From Cryptomeria japonica (lineage: Eukaryota; Streptophyta; Pinopsida; Cupressales; Cupressaceae), in assembly GCF_030272615.1 (NCBI RefSeq), contig NC_081413.1, forward strand, positions 17,122,285 through 17,186,284: DNA of 64,000 nt, given 5' to 3'. Of the stretch, positions 34,064-44,643 are shown piece by piece. The notes below the pieces were generated by a model, which saw only the letters and a list, made by a program, of their open reading frames with translations, had not been told where the DNA came from and did no database searches. Numbering within the stretch: the first letter of the stretch is position 1; each line of letters starts with the position of its first letter. The translations under genes and the position numbers were made by a program.

Positions 34064-35263
34064 TCATTGTAATTTTGCACTTGTTTTAGGGTTTTCCTTA
34101 TGAACTTGTGTGAGATAGTGATAGACTTTTCACACTTTTGCGCTTACTCCTTCTCCATCCCTAATCTCCCCTACGATACCGCGCACAAATGAGGGTGCTC
34201 TGTTTGTAGCGTCCATCACAATATCATGCACGTTTTAGGGTTTCCCTTCCAAGCTTGTGCGAAATAGCGATGTCTTCATATCTTAAAATTATATCCTCCA
34301 TTTTGGGGTCCACCATACCACAGGGACATAATCACTTAAAATGATCACCATTTACTTTCAAAGGTAGCATGTTTAGACTATTTTCACAAAAATAACTTTA
34401 AGGTTTTCTCATCATCGTCACCTTCAGTTTAAAATATCATTGTTTAAATCATTTGCAATGATTTAAATAAACACTTTTCAAAAATCAAATTTAAAACCTT
34501 ATGACTCCAAGATGAAAAATACATGCCGAGACCGATTTGATTTCAGATATTCCTCTTATTCTTTATGATAATTTAATTTATTTCCACCTTAGTAATACTT
34601 CACTTCAACCATTTAATAATAAATGATCAAAATAAACTCTTTTGGCTTAATATTATCCATATCACTCTTAAAGTTATTGCACACTGCAATTTGCAAAACT
34701 GGATAAATTGCATATGGTTTGGATTTTGTAAAAACATCAAATGAGTTGCCAAGGTCCTGAAAATTTGCACAAAAGTTATTTTTAGTACAAATAACTAGAG
34801 GGATAATTTGGTTTGTTGTGAAGGTTATCTAGTTGTGAAATATTGATGTCCACATAAGGCACTTTGATAAACTTTGCAATGTGTAGGCAACAAACTAAAT
34901 AAATTGCAAATGGATTGGGTTTGAGAAAAATTCCAAACGAGGTCCTGACACTTTGCAAATGGACATGGTGGATCATCATTATATGAAAAATTGTAAGGAA
35001 TAGTTGTTTCTGGATAAAACATATTAGGTAGATAAATATTGACCTCCAAAGTTGCCTACCTGAAAGAGAGATGATATTCAAACTACACACCTAATTGGAG
35101 ACCCTAAAATTTGATACTTGTCATACTTGACTTTGGGGGGATGAATATGAACACACGTACATATTTATGAGGGGTGAACATTATGGAAGAGTGAATTTGC
35201 TTGTTATTCATTAGATTTAAGGGGGTATATTTTAGGGTTATTGTTGATTTTCATAGTATATAG
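34064..35263. other. Intergenic with two local diverged duplications
   Basis: No gene. Segments 34077-34122 and 34227-34272 both read like GCAC(TT)GTTTTAGGGTTT(T)CC...ACTTGTG(T/C)GA(G/A)ATAG(T/C)GAT, 150 bases apart. Segments 34706-34768 and 34900-34960 also match loosely (AAATTGCA(T/A)ATGG...GGTCCTGA...TTTGCA), about 195 bases apart. TATAG at 35259-35263 is the likely left target copy of element B. Confidence 0.4.
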
Positions 35264-36174
35264 TGTATAAGGTGAAAAGTGACGATGAAAATAATAATAT
35301 TGAAAGACTAACAAAGATTCAACCACAAAAACCCTAGTCTAACAATGAAAATCATCCACCATACAAAAATGAAGATACCTAAGATCATGCAAATAAACAA
35401 TAACAAAACAAGATATACCATTCACATGTCAAGTAGGGTTTCAATCTCTATTGTCTCCTATCTACATTGATCTTGTTTGATATAATTTCTCTCAAATTTT
35501 ATGTGTACACAAGAGCTCAACAAATAACGGATTGTGGTTGATAGCTTGATCGCAAGAAGACTTGATTGCATAAGATCGATTAAATCATTAGGGTTTTTAA
35601 TGAAGGAGAGTATCCTCTTATATAGAAGACACTATAGGAAATGGAGGGATAAGATTGGGAGGTGTAAAGGTAAATGGTCGGCTAGGATTAATGGTAGGTA
35701 GAGGAAATTGGAAAATAATGAGAGGGTAGGTGGTGTAGGAATTAAGAGATAAATGACAAGTGTCATGGATTAGAAAAGGATAATAAATTAATTAAATAAA
35801 TAAATATTTATTTAATTAATAGAGGAAAAGAGAAAGAAAAAAAATTGAAGGTGTAAACGCTTTTAACCCAGAGCTATGAACCGGTGGGGCTTGAACCTTG
35901 ATGGCAAGAACAACAACACAACAACTTAACCATCACAACATGCCACTATTGGCAAGGAAAGGAGATAATTAAATAAATAAAAATAATTATTTAATCAGGA
36001 AAGAATAATTTAAATAAATAATAATATTCATTTAAATGACAAAAGGCTAGAAAGGGCTAAAGTGAATTAATTAAATAAATAAAGATTTATTTAATTAATA
36101 GAAGAATTAGGATCAAATAATTAAATAAATAAAAATATTTATTTAATTAAATAGGACAATTTTAGGTGTCTACA
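35264..36174 (-). repeat. 3' LTR of element B (carries a SINE)
   Basis: Plus-strand ends are TGTATAAGGTGAAAAG and GGTGTCTACA. It matches 55469-56248 throughout, except for an extra segment of about 130 bases explained by the SINE at 35834-35954 and its target duplication. It is rich in ATTAAATAAATAAA...TTTATTTAATTA inverted modules. Confidence 0.88.
35823..35965 (-). mobile_element. tRNA-derived SINE with 11-bp target duplication
   Basis: The SINE body is about 35834-35954 on the minus strand. Polymerase III box A is TGGTTAAGTTG (35922-35932 on the plus strand read in reverse) and box B is GGTTCAAGCCC (35887-35897), 24 bases apart. A T-rich 3' end (AATTTTTTTTC) lies at 35834-35845. Flanks AGGAAAAGAGA (35823-35833) and AGGAAAGGAGA (35955-35965) match in 10 of 11 positions. 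The other LTR of element B has a single AAAGGAGA at the same place and no insert. SINEs are moved by LINE machinery; the family name is not determined. Confidence 0.78.
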
Positions 36175-36187
36175 TTTTGCCCCTCTT
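36175..36187 (-). other. Polypurine tract of element B
   Basis: Minus strand AAGAGGGGCAAAA lies directly before the LTR start TGTAGACACC. Its position and purine run fit the plus-strand primer and confirm that B reads on the minus strand. Confidence 0.75.
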
Positions 36188-36433
36188 TGAGACAATGCAG
36201 CTTGTCGCGTTGGTTCAAAGAAGATAAGATAAACTGATACAAAGTTGCCCCATGACGGGAATGATATGTCCCCTTGAAAGATTGGATTTTTTTTTTGGAA
36301 AAGATCGCAGACAATCTCTCGATAAGAAAGAAAGACGAGAAAGGAACTAACAAGATAGGGTGACAAGGTCACGTAGGAAAAAGACTGACTCAAGAGGAAT
36401 CAACAAAATCATGTATATGTCTTAAAAGGCCAA

Positions 36434-36720
36434 AATTGATAGTTTTGTGATGAACATACGCTATCAATTGGATAAGCTGCTGAGAGGATTCACTCAAATA
36501 GGTGCCCTAGGGAAGACAAACTAGAAAGAAGGCTAGAATTGACAATTTTGTGATAAACATACGTTTCCAATTGGATAATTTGCTGAGAGGATTCACTCAA
36601 CAGGTGCCCTAGAGAATACAAACTGGAAAGAATTCTAGAATTGATAATTCTATGATAAACATACGTTTCCAATTGGATAAGCTGCTAAGAGGATTCACTC
36701 AAACAGGTGCCCTAAAACAA
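36434..36720. repeat. 102-base tandem repeat, about 2.8 copies
   Basis: Units start at 36434, 36537 and 36639. Each reads AATTGA(T/C)A(G/A)TT...GATAAACATACG, then (T/C)CAATTGGATAA, then GAGGATTCACTCAA and CAGGTGCCCTA. Spacing is 103 and 102 bases. Confidence 0.85.
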
Positions 36721-37382
36721 TTAGGTTTGCTAAGATGAGTATAAGATAAGTCATCAAATTGATAAAATTTGGCGAGTGCTCTAGCAAGATAGGATATAGT
36801 ACAATGTGACAAACATGTACACTAGGATGCAGTGCCATGTGATAGACATAAGCACTGGGATAGAGCCTGATGAGAAACACCATCTGATGGACATAGGTAT
36901 CACTAGGCTAGGATAGGATAAGATAAGCAACACTATGTGATGAACATGAGTACCACTAGGATTGACACAATTGATTTAATTGGATGCAAGAGTACTTACC
37001 CCAGACTGAATCTAGAGAGAGATTCCTTGTGACACAATGATTACAAATAGATTTGACTATTGAGGATCACGTCATGATCAAGACGATGGGATTGAGACAC
37101 ATTATATATATGCTTGAGATTTGGGCAAACACAAGACTGTTAACTACTTTGGTGAAAAGATGGTCCTGCAGGGTCTGCAGGAGGGAACAAACGAGATGAT
37201 CTAGGGGCTGGTCCTTTGGGAGCTTGGATTCCTTTGAGGCTAACTGGCTCCGAGGGAGGGTCTCATCATAGCTTCTTGGATCTATTTTGCATCAGTTTTT
37301 GTATGATGATGTAGAAACCTTTGGGTGATTTTGTAGCCATATGAGATATTTTGACATCATTGTAGCATGACACATTATTTTT

Positions 37383-37384
<2 letters not shown>

Positions 37385-37430
<46 letters not shown>
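37385..37430. repeat. (TA)n microsatellite, 23 units
   Basis: An uninterrupted run of alternating A and T, 46 bases long. Confidence 0.95.
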
Positions 37431-37434
<4 letters not shown>

Positions 37435-37527
37435 TGATTCATTCCTTGCGGCAGCTATATGCATGTTTTCCTATGTGATGTTCTATATGTTTTTATTATG
37501 ATGTTGATATGATGCTTGTGATCCTGT

Positions 37528-40128
37528 TGTTGGACATTGTTGCTACTAGGATATGTTGTTGTCATTGATGTCAACATATTCTTGCTCCAATGATTGCATA
37601 TTGGTCTATTGGGATCAGGGTTTGGTGTATGGAATATTTTTAGTATCATTATGTTCTTTTGTATTGGTTTTGGTGATTCGAAAAGCTTAATTGATCATAT
37701 CAGATGATCCAGTTATGCAGTTTGTATATTTAATCAGAGCTTTACAGAGTTCAGTATTTTCTTAGGTATATTTCGGTGTGATCAGATCTTGAGCTGAGAT
37801 TTTGTGATATTGTTTAGGATGGTCTTGTATATCTTCATATTAGATGGTTCATAATTTTGTGCTCTGCAAGTTACCTTTTCTTCATGACAGTTGTTGTTGT
37901 TTTAGTATTCTTGAGGTTTAAATGTTGATCGACGAAGATTCGATAAGTGGTGTATGTACAACTGTTACTGATGATTCTAACATTTTTTCTAGTGATTGCT
38001 AAGTATGTCCTATTTGTTTTGATAATCCACATTGTTTTTTGTTCGAGTTATTGGTGATTTTGTTGAACCGGTTGAAGAGGTGAAAAGATTGACGAGGTAG
38101 GATAGTTAGCAAATCATGTAAATCAATCATAGAAACATATGAAATCAAAAGACATAACTTGAATCACACAAAAACAAGGATGAGATGCATATACCTCACA
38201 AACCTTATACCTTCTCTTTCGTATTGAGCTTGATGAAGTGAATGTGCCCCTTTATGATGCTCCACTTGATGTGCTCCTTTTGCTTGCTTGATGTGGATGG
38301 CTCTCCAATGTTGTGCACAAATGAGATGGATCATGAGGGATGATAGGGATGAGATGATCAAGTATGGATGGGAGATGATTTTGACATGGTAAGGGTGCTA
38401 AGATGAATTTTTTAGGCTCAAATTAGCAACATAAGATTACTAAACTTGGAGATGAAGAATGACTGGGTGGAGTCCTCAATTTATAGGAAGAGGAGAGGAA
38501 GAATGGATGGCTAGGATGGATCCAAGATGAAAGGATAGGATTTCTTGTAAGCTCACACAAGGCCCAAGAGAGGGTGTGGAGACCAAGAGATATGCCTTAA
38601 AGGCGTTTCTGGTCTCCACACTCCTCAAGGTGCATTGGGAAGACTTCCCAATGTGCCTTGAGAAGAGCAAGGGATGGAACATTCCTTGAAGAATGGGGAG
38701 GAGGAATTTAAAATTATCCAAAAATGGATGATCATGGGGATTGGAGGAATAAGAAAGAATTAAAAATTCCTTGGGGGAGGAGATGGCTAGAGGAATGTGA
38801 GATTTTGAAAATCTCACATTCACCTAGAAAAAGAGCATTTAAAGCTAGTGGTTGGATGGAAGGGACAAGGAGTTGACTACGTGGCTAATCATGATGATTA
38901 GCCACTAGTAACTCATTAGGAGGGGGATTAGAGGAAAGATTAGGTGGGATGGGATTTGTAGGAGGATTTGACTAGGAGAGAGAATGAGTGGAGGGAATTA
39001 AAAATTAGAAGAATAATGTTAAGTGGGTTTAGGGAGTTTCTAGAAGCCTTTATTAGGTTAATGATGCATTAGGAAGATGATTTGTAGGAATCATGTAGGT
39101 TAACTAATTAATTGAAATTAATTAGCTAAGATGAAGATTTGTGAGGATTTTTAATTTTTAGAAGAATAAAGAGAGAGATTGATTTATTAAATAAATCGAT
39201 CAGATACTATAGTGACAATATTAATTATAATTAATTAATATTGAGGAGAATTTGAATTAACATAATTAATTAATTAATTAATTATGTGAGGAATTAAAAA
39301 TAATTAAAATAATTATTTTTAAGTGTCTACACTGATGATGTTCTTCATATTATGCGGTTTTCTTGGTGGTGTAGCGTGTTGCGATTGTTCTTGGCGTGAT
39401 TACCGGTGATGATGAGCATTTGGATATTTAGTCTGGACCATGTTATGTCATGTATATCATTATATTGGTCCGGTGGTCGATCTTTGTATTGTGTGATGTA
39501 ATTTTGTAATTGTGAGTTGAGGGTTTAGCTGACCTTGTTGTCAAGGTTGATGATCTGTATAAATAGGTGATATTGTCATGTAATTTAGGTATGGTGGTTG
39601 TGTCTACATTATTAGAAAGTGGTCTATGTGCGAACAAGTGATTCATCCTTCGACATTGTGATTGAGAAGAATTTGGTGTTGCGGAGCAGACAATTGTGCT
39701 TAACCGAAACTGTCATCAGGCATTTGTAGATGCTATTCTTTCAGTTCATTCCTTTTGAATTATAGTTTGAATCTTGTTGTAAGTCAGTGAGACTTCCCTG
39801 AGGGTTGTAGCCTTCTAGGTCATTATCCTTTGAGCAGTGAGCTCTAGGCAATGTGCCTGAATGCATGTGCATTCCCCATTATAATATCTTCACATACTAC
39901 TACAGAGTATCATCTTATTGTGGGTAGGTTCCCATCGTGGTTTTTCCCTTAACCCAGTTTTCCATGTCAAAATATTGGTGTTGTGTGTTGTTCTTTCAAT
40001 TTGCTCATCTTTGATATTGCTACAGTTTATTGGATCTGTATTTGTGGTTAAGTTTGTAGATCTGGTGAAAACTGATTCACCCCCCCCCCCCCCCCCCTCT
40101 GAGGTTTCCTCCATTGCCATTGCCAACA
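37528..40128 (+). repeat. 5' LTR of element C, interrupted by solo LTR D
   Basis: It starts TGTTGGACATTGTTGC and ends CATTGCCAACA. Removing 38073-39331 leaves 1342 bases, close to the 1327 of the 3' LTR. A run of about 18 C at 40080-40097 replaces the CACCCCTCACC of the other LTR. Confidence 0.9.
38073..39331 (-). repeat. Solo LTR D inside the 5' LTR of element C
   Basis: About 1.26 kb. It is absent from the matching point of the 3' LTR (45181-45190, AACCGGTGAT). The minus strand begins TGTAGACACTTAAAAATAA, like the LTR start of element B (TGTAGACACC), and the inner part has ATTAATTAATTA runs. The plus-strand left edge is taken as TGAAGAGGTG. The 5-bp target duplication is not clear. No internal genes are present, so it is a recombined solo LTR of a gypsy family related to B. 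Confidence 0.75.
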
Positions 40129-40130
40129 AT

Positions 40131-40142
40131 TGGTATCGGAGC
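40131..40142 (+). other. Primer binding site of element C
   Basis: TGGTATCGGAGC is one base off the initiator-Met site and lies two bases after the LTR. Confidence 0.85.
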
Positions 40143-40183
40143 TAGATCCTCCAAAAGAATCTTAACCACTTGGGGAGATCTGG

Positions 40184-41260
40184 GATGGCAACTGGAAGTG
40201 GAAATGTTATCTTTAAAAAGGAGAATATGAGATCTGATGGTAGTAACTATTCTATATAGAAGAACCAGATGGAAGTGCATTTGAGATGTCTTGGAGAAGA
40301 TTACAAATAATGCCTATTATGTTCCTCAAAATGGACCGGTTACCCCTGATGAGATCAAGGAAGCTAAAAATAACATCAGAGCAAAGGAAGCACTGTTGAG
40401 CACCCTAAGTGATTTAGAGATGACAAATGTAATGGGACTTCAGACCACACATGAGATCTGGGAGAACCTTGAAACCCTATATGAAGGAGACAAACAAGTG
40501 AAATTTGCTAAGTTGTGGAGCTTGAAAGGAAAGTATGAGATGATGAAGATGAGAGAAGATGAGAACATAAACACTTTTATGGCTAAGGTGAATGAGCTTT
40601 TCCTAGGTATCAGATGTGCCAGTGGAACCCTTGAAGAAGATAAAATTATTTCTAAGGTGCTGAGATCTTTACCTCCTACTTACAAACATAAGGTAGCTAC
40701 TATTGATGAGATCCGAAGTGTGACTATTGTAACAAGAGATATCCTGGTTGGAAAGATTGTTGCATTTGAGCTAAGCGAATTTGGTGAATCACATGGAAAG
40801 TCTGAGACAACATTTAGAGCATATGTATCTGGAAAGTAGAAGTATGATCTTGAAGAATGCATAATATCTAGATATGAAAGAGAAATGAGAGAGATGGAAG
40901 AGCAAGAAAGAGAATTGGATGAGCTTGAAGCATTGATTTCCTAGAGACTGCCTAAAGGAGACATTTTGCTTCTAGATGCCCAAAGAGAATGGCTAAGTAT
41001 GATTGGCATGATAAATTTGATAAGCATGATAGAAATGATAGATATGAGAAGCATTACAAGTATGATAAGCCTTACAAGTCTAACCAGAAGTATAAGCATC
41101 AAAAGAAATACTACAATGCTACTGATGAAGGAGTTACAGATGAAGAATCAGAAGGAGATGAAGTTGTGTTTATTGCTATCAAAGAAGATAGATTGGTGCC
41201 TGTTGATTCCACAAGCTGCACTTTTGAGGAGAAAGCTTTAGCTGCTAAGTTGAAGAGAAA
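40184..41260 (+). pseudogene. Element C gag (broken, half a zinc knuckle lost)
   Basis: The start is ATG 40184 (MATGSGNVIFKKENM). A TAG replaces the expected Trp codon about 24 codons in, and a frameshift near 40290 leads to the 182-residue frame 40291-40839. That frame carries the UBN2-type domain: TTHEIWENLETLYEGDKQVK, LKGKYEMMKM, NTFMAKVNEL and VLRSLPPTYKHKVATID. A helical tail with EREMREMEEQERELDELEAL follows. The zinc knuckle keeps only HFASRCPKR (40962-40988); the CxxC half is missing. A Lys/Asp-rich stretch (KYDKPYKSNQKYKHQKKYY) ends at the protease. Confidence 0.85.
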
Positions 41261-42760
41261 TATGAATGGGTGATTGACAGTGGTTGTTCACATCATATGA
41301 CTAGTGATAAAAGCAAATTTGTGAGTACGAAAAGATATGATGGTGGAATAGTAAGATTTGGAGATGACAAAACCTGTCTGATCCATGGTAGAGGCTCTAT
41401 TTCCTTTTATGATAATAATAATACTGGTGATGTCTTGTATGTTGAAGGTTTGAAGCATAATCTTTTGAGTATTGGATAGATGGTTGACAAAGGTTATGAT
41501 TTACAATTCAAGAATGGTAAATGAAAGATCCTAAATGCCTCTGGTATAGAGATTGCATTTGGAACTAAGACTGAAGGTAATATCTTTCATTTAAATGTTG
41601 GTGAGAGAAGTTGCTTGATTTCTCAAATTGATGATAGTTGGTTGTAGCATAGGAGAATGTGTCATGTTAACTTTGATTCAATGATTAAGATCAGTTCTAC
41701 TCAAAATGTTAGAAATATGTCTAAGATTTTTAAGCCTGCTAATCCAGTATGTAAAGAATGCCAAATGGGTAAGCAAAAAAGAATTTATTTCAAGAGAAAA
41801 CGGTATACATCTGATGGATTGCTAGATCTTGTGCATACTGACGTATGTGGACATACTAATGTTAGAAGTGTGCAAGGTGAAAAATATTGTATGCTATTAA
41901 TTGATGATTATTTCAGGATGATGTGGGTTGTCTTTTTTAAGGAAAAATCTGAAGCATTAGACAAGTTCAAGATATTCAAAGGAAAGGTTAAGACATAGAT
42001 AGGATTCAAGGTGAAATGTCTAAGATCTGACAGAGGAGGATAATTTTGTTCGGGTGAGTTTGATTCATTATGTGAGAAGCATGGGATTAGAAGATAGTTA
42101 TTTTCTCTTAGAACCCCACAACAGAATGGAGTTGTTGAAAGGAAGAACATGATTGTCTTGGATGTTGCAAGGACTATGTTGATTGAAGGGAATGTTCCAA
42201 AGATCTAAAGGAGATAATCTATTAGCACTATTGTTTACACATTCAACTGAGTTCATATTAAGGGTGATACCGGTAAGACTCCTTATGAGCTATGGTTTGG
42301 TCATGTTCCTCCTATGAGATATTTCAGAATATTTGGTAGCAAATGTTATATCAAGAGAGATCATGACATAGGAAAGTTTGATGCAAGAAGTGATGAAGGA
42401 ATTTTCTTGGGATACTCAACAAAGAGTAAAGCCTACTAGTGCTACAACAAGAGACTGAGAAAGATAGTAGAGAGTGCAAATGTGAAGGCTGATGAGAACC
42501 TTGGAAAAGAGATCAAAGCATGTGGATATGATGATGGTCACCATGTTGTTATAATGCCTAATCATACTAAAGAATTTAAGCAGAATGATCTGGTAGAGAC
42601 TGTTAATCTGGATGTTGTTGCTATCGGTGGAGAGGTGCAGGAACTTGAAAATTAGAATAATCAGAAGACTCTGAGGTATGTAAGATTGAAGCATTCTAAA
42701 AACCAAATTATTGGTGATAGAAGTAAAGGTGTGATGACTAGAAGAAGGTTAGTAGCTGAA
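41255..42760 (+). pseudogene. Element C protease and integrase (broken)
   Basis: Protease site WVIDSGCSHHMTSDKSKF (about 41265-41320) is followed by LYVEGLKHNLLSIG. GAG-pre-integrase and zinc residues follow, with RRMCHVNFDSM and CKECQMGKQ. The integrase core reads DLVHTDVCGHTNVRSVQGEK, MLLIDDYFRMMWVVF, LRSDRGG and then TPQQNGVVERKN with the catalytic Glu. The tail is LWFGHVPPMRYFRIFGSKCY. Stops occur at about ten sites, many of them TAG. Confidence 0.88.
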
Positions 42761-42779
42761 GAGGTATGTTTGATTTCTA

Positions 42780-44240
42780 AAATTGAACCTAAAGATGTTG
42801 TTGAAACTTGCAAAGATGAAAATTGGATGAGAGCTATGGAAGAATAATTAGATTAGATTGAAAAGAATAACACATGGGAGCTTGTGCCTAGACCTAAAGA
42901 TAAGAATGTGATTGGTACTAAATGGGTATTCAAGAATAAATTGAATGAAGATGATGAAGTTGTTAGAAATAAAGCAAGATTGGTATGCAAAGGATATTCA
43001 TAGAAAGAAGGAATTGATTATGAGAAGACTTTTTCTCTGGTAGCTAGACTTGAAGTTGTTATACTATTACTTGCATTTGATACCTATAAATATTTCAAGG
43101 TATATCAGATGGATGTCTAGTTAGCCTTTTTGAATGGTGATCTTGAGGAAGAAGTCTACATTGAGAAACCTGGCGGATTTTCATTATCAGATGATGGAGA
43201 CATGGTATGCAAACTGAAGAAAACTCTTTATGGATTGAAACAAGCTCCTAGAGCCTGGTATGCTAAATTGGACAAGTACTTGCTGAAACTAGGATTTAAT
43301 AAAGGTAATGCTGATAGTAATTTGTATTTCAAAATTTAGAATGATAACATCTTAATTGTTGAATTCTTTGTTGATGATATTATCTTTGGAGGAGATGATA
43401 ACTTTTGCATGAAGTTTGTCGGTGATATGCAAAAAGAATTTGAGATGTCTATGATAGGAGAAATGAAATTTTTCTAAGGATTGCAAATTTCGCAGACTGG
43501 AAAAGGTATTTTTATAACTCAAGATAAATAAATGAAGGAATTATTGAAGAAGTTTGGGTTGGATGACTCCAAACTAGTTGGAACTCCTATGGTGACTGGT
43601 TGCATGTTATCTAAAAATGATAAATCCTTGAAAGATAATCAGAGTTTGTACATATCTATGGTTGGTGGACTGCTATATCTCACTTAGACTAGGCCTATCA
43701 TTATGAATGTTGTGTGCATGGCTACTAGATATCAAGTTGATATGAAAGAGAGTCATGTCATTGTAGTAAAGAGAATATTCAGATACTTGAAGGGGACTAT
43801 GGATTATGGTTTGTGGTATTCGAGGAATGATGATTTCATGTTATGTTCTTACACTGATGTTGATTGGGTTGGTGATGTTGATGACCAAAAGAGTACCTCG
43901 GGTGGTGCATTCTTTTTAGGTAAGAAATTGGTTTCATGGGCTAGCAAGAAACAAGATTCAGTATCCTTATCTACTGTTGAAGCTGAGTACATTGTTGTTG
44001 CTGGTAGCTGCACTCAGGTAGTTTGGATGAAGCAAATGTTGAAGGATATCAGAATTATGTATGATGAGCCTACTGTCATATATCATGATAATTTCAGTGC
44101 TATTAACATGTCAAAGAATATGTTGCAACATTCAAAGACTAAACATGTATCAATCAAATATCATTTCTTGAGAGAAAAGTTAATGAAGAAGAAGTGAAGT
44201 TGGAATATGCATCTACAAAGGAATAGATTGTTGATATTTT
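42780..44240 (+). pseudogene. Element C reverse transcriptase and RNase H (broken)
   Basis: RT blocks are NTWELVPRPKDKNVIGTKWV, NKARLVCKGYS, LAFLNGDLEEEVYIEKPGGF, LYGLKQAPRAWYAKLD and the active site FVDDIIFGG (Tyr to Phe at the usual YVDD). RNase H is in the 164-residue frame 43703-44197: YTDVDWVGDVDDQKSTSGGA, SWASKKQDSVSLSTVEAEY, YHDNFSAINMSKN and KHVSIKYHFLREKL. The last codons continue after a stop to about 44240. Confidence 0.9.
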
Positions 44241-44428
44241 CACTAAGCCTTTGTCTATAGATACATTTGTCTATTTGAGAGACAAGTTAGGGGTATCCAC
44301 CCCTCCTGATGAGAACTAGATGCATTCAGTTGCATCAATCTGGTGGACTTCACAGTCTTATCCTTTTGTCTAAATTGACGAGTCGGTGTTGCTCCTCTAG
44401 TGGATTAGTCTATTGGATTGATTATATG

Positions 44429-44643
44429 TTTTTGGGGGAGAGAATCATGATTTTCCTATCAAAGGGGGAGAGTTTTGGTTTTCTATTTTGAGATCTTTGG
44501 AATTGTTGTCAAAGGAGGAGAGAAGCATGTGAAAAACTATTTTATCTGCTTGATCTTAGGAGGAATCTATTGGAGATTTTTTCTTTCTTTGCATTGATTG
44601 TTTTTCACATTCATATGTTGTCATCAATGCCAAAGGGGGAGAT
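44429..44643 (+). other. Element C polypurine tract and three similar purine runs
   Basis: AAAGGGGGAGAT at 44632-44643 directly precedes the 3' LTR. Similar runs occur at 44431 (TTGGGGGAGAGAA), 44461 (AAAGGGGGAGAG) and 44510 (AAAGGAGGAGAG). The last one is the functional primer by position. Confidence 0.7.

Larger units (their letters stand above)
36188..37527 (-). other. Element B 3' region, part 1, with repeats
   Basis: No ORF of note. It contains a 102-base tandem repeat (36434-36720), a looser set of GATG(A/G)ACATA...CACTAGG units (36800-36960) and a TA microsatellite (37385-37430). It continues at 45971 beyond the inserted copia element C. Confidence 0.5.
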
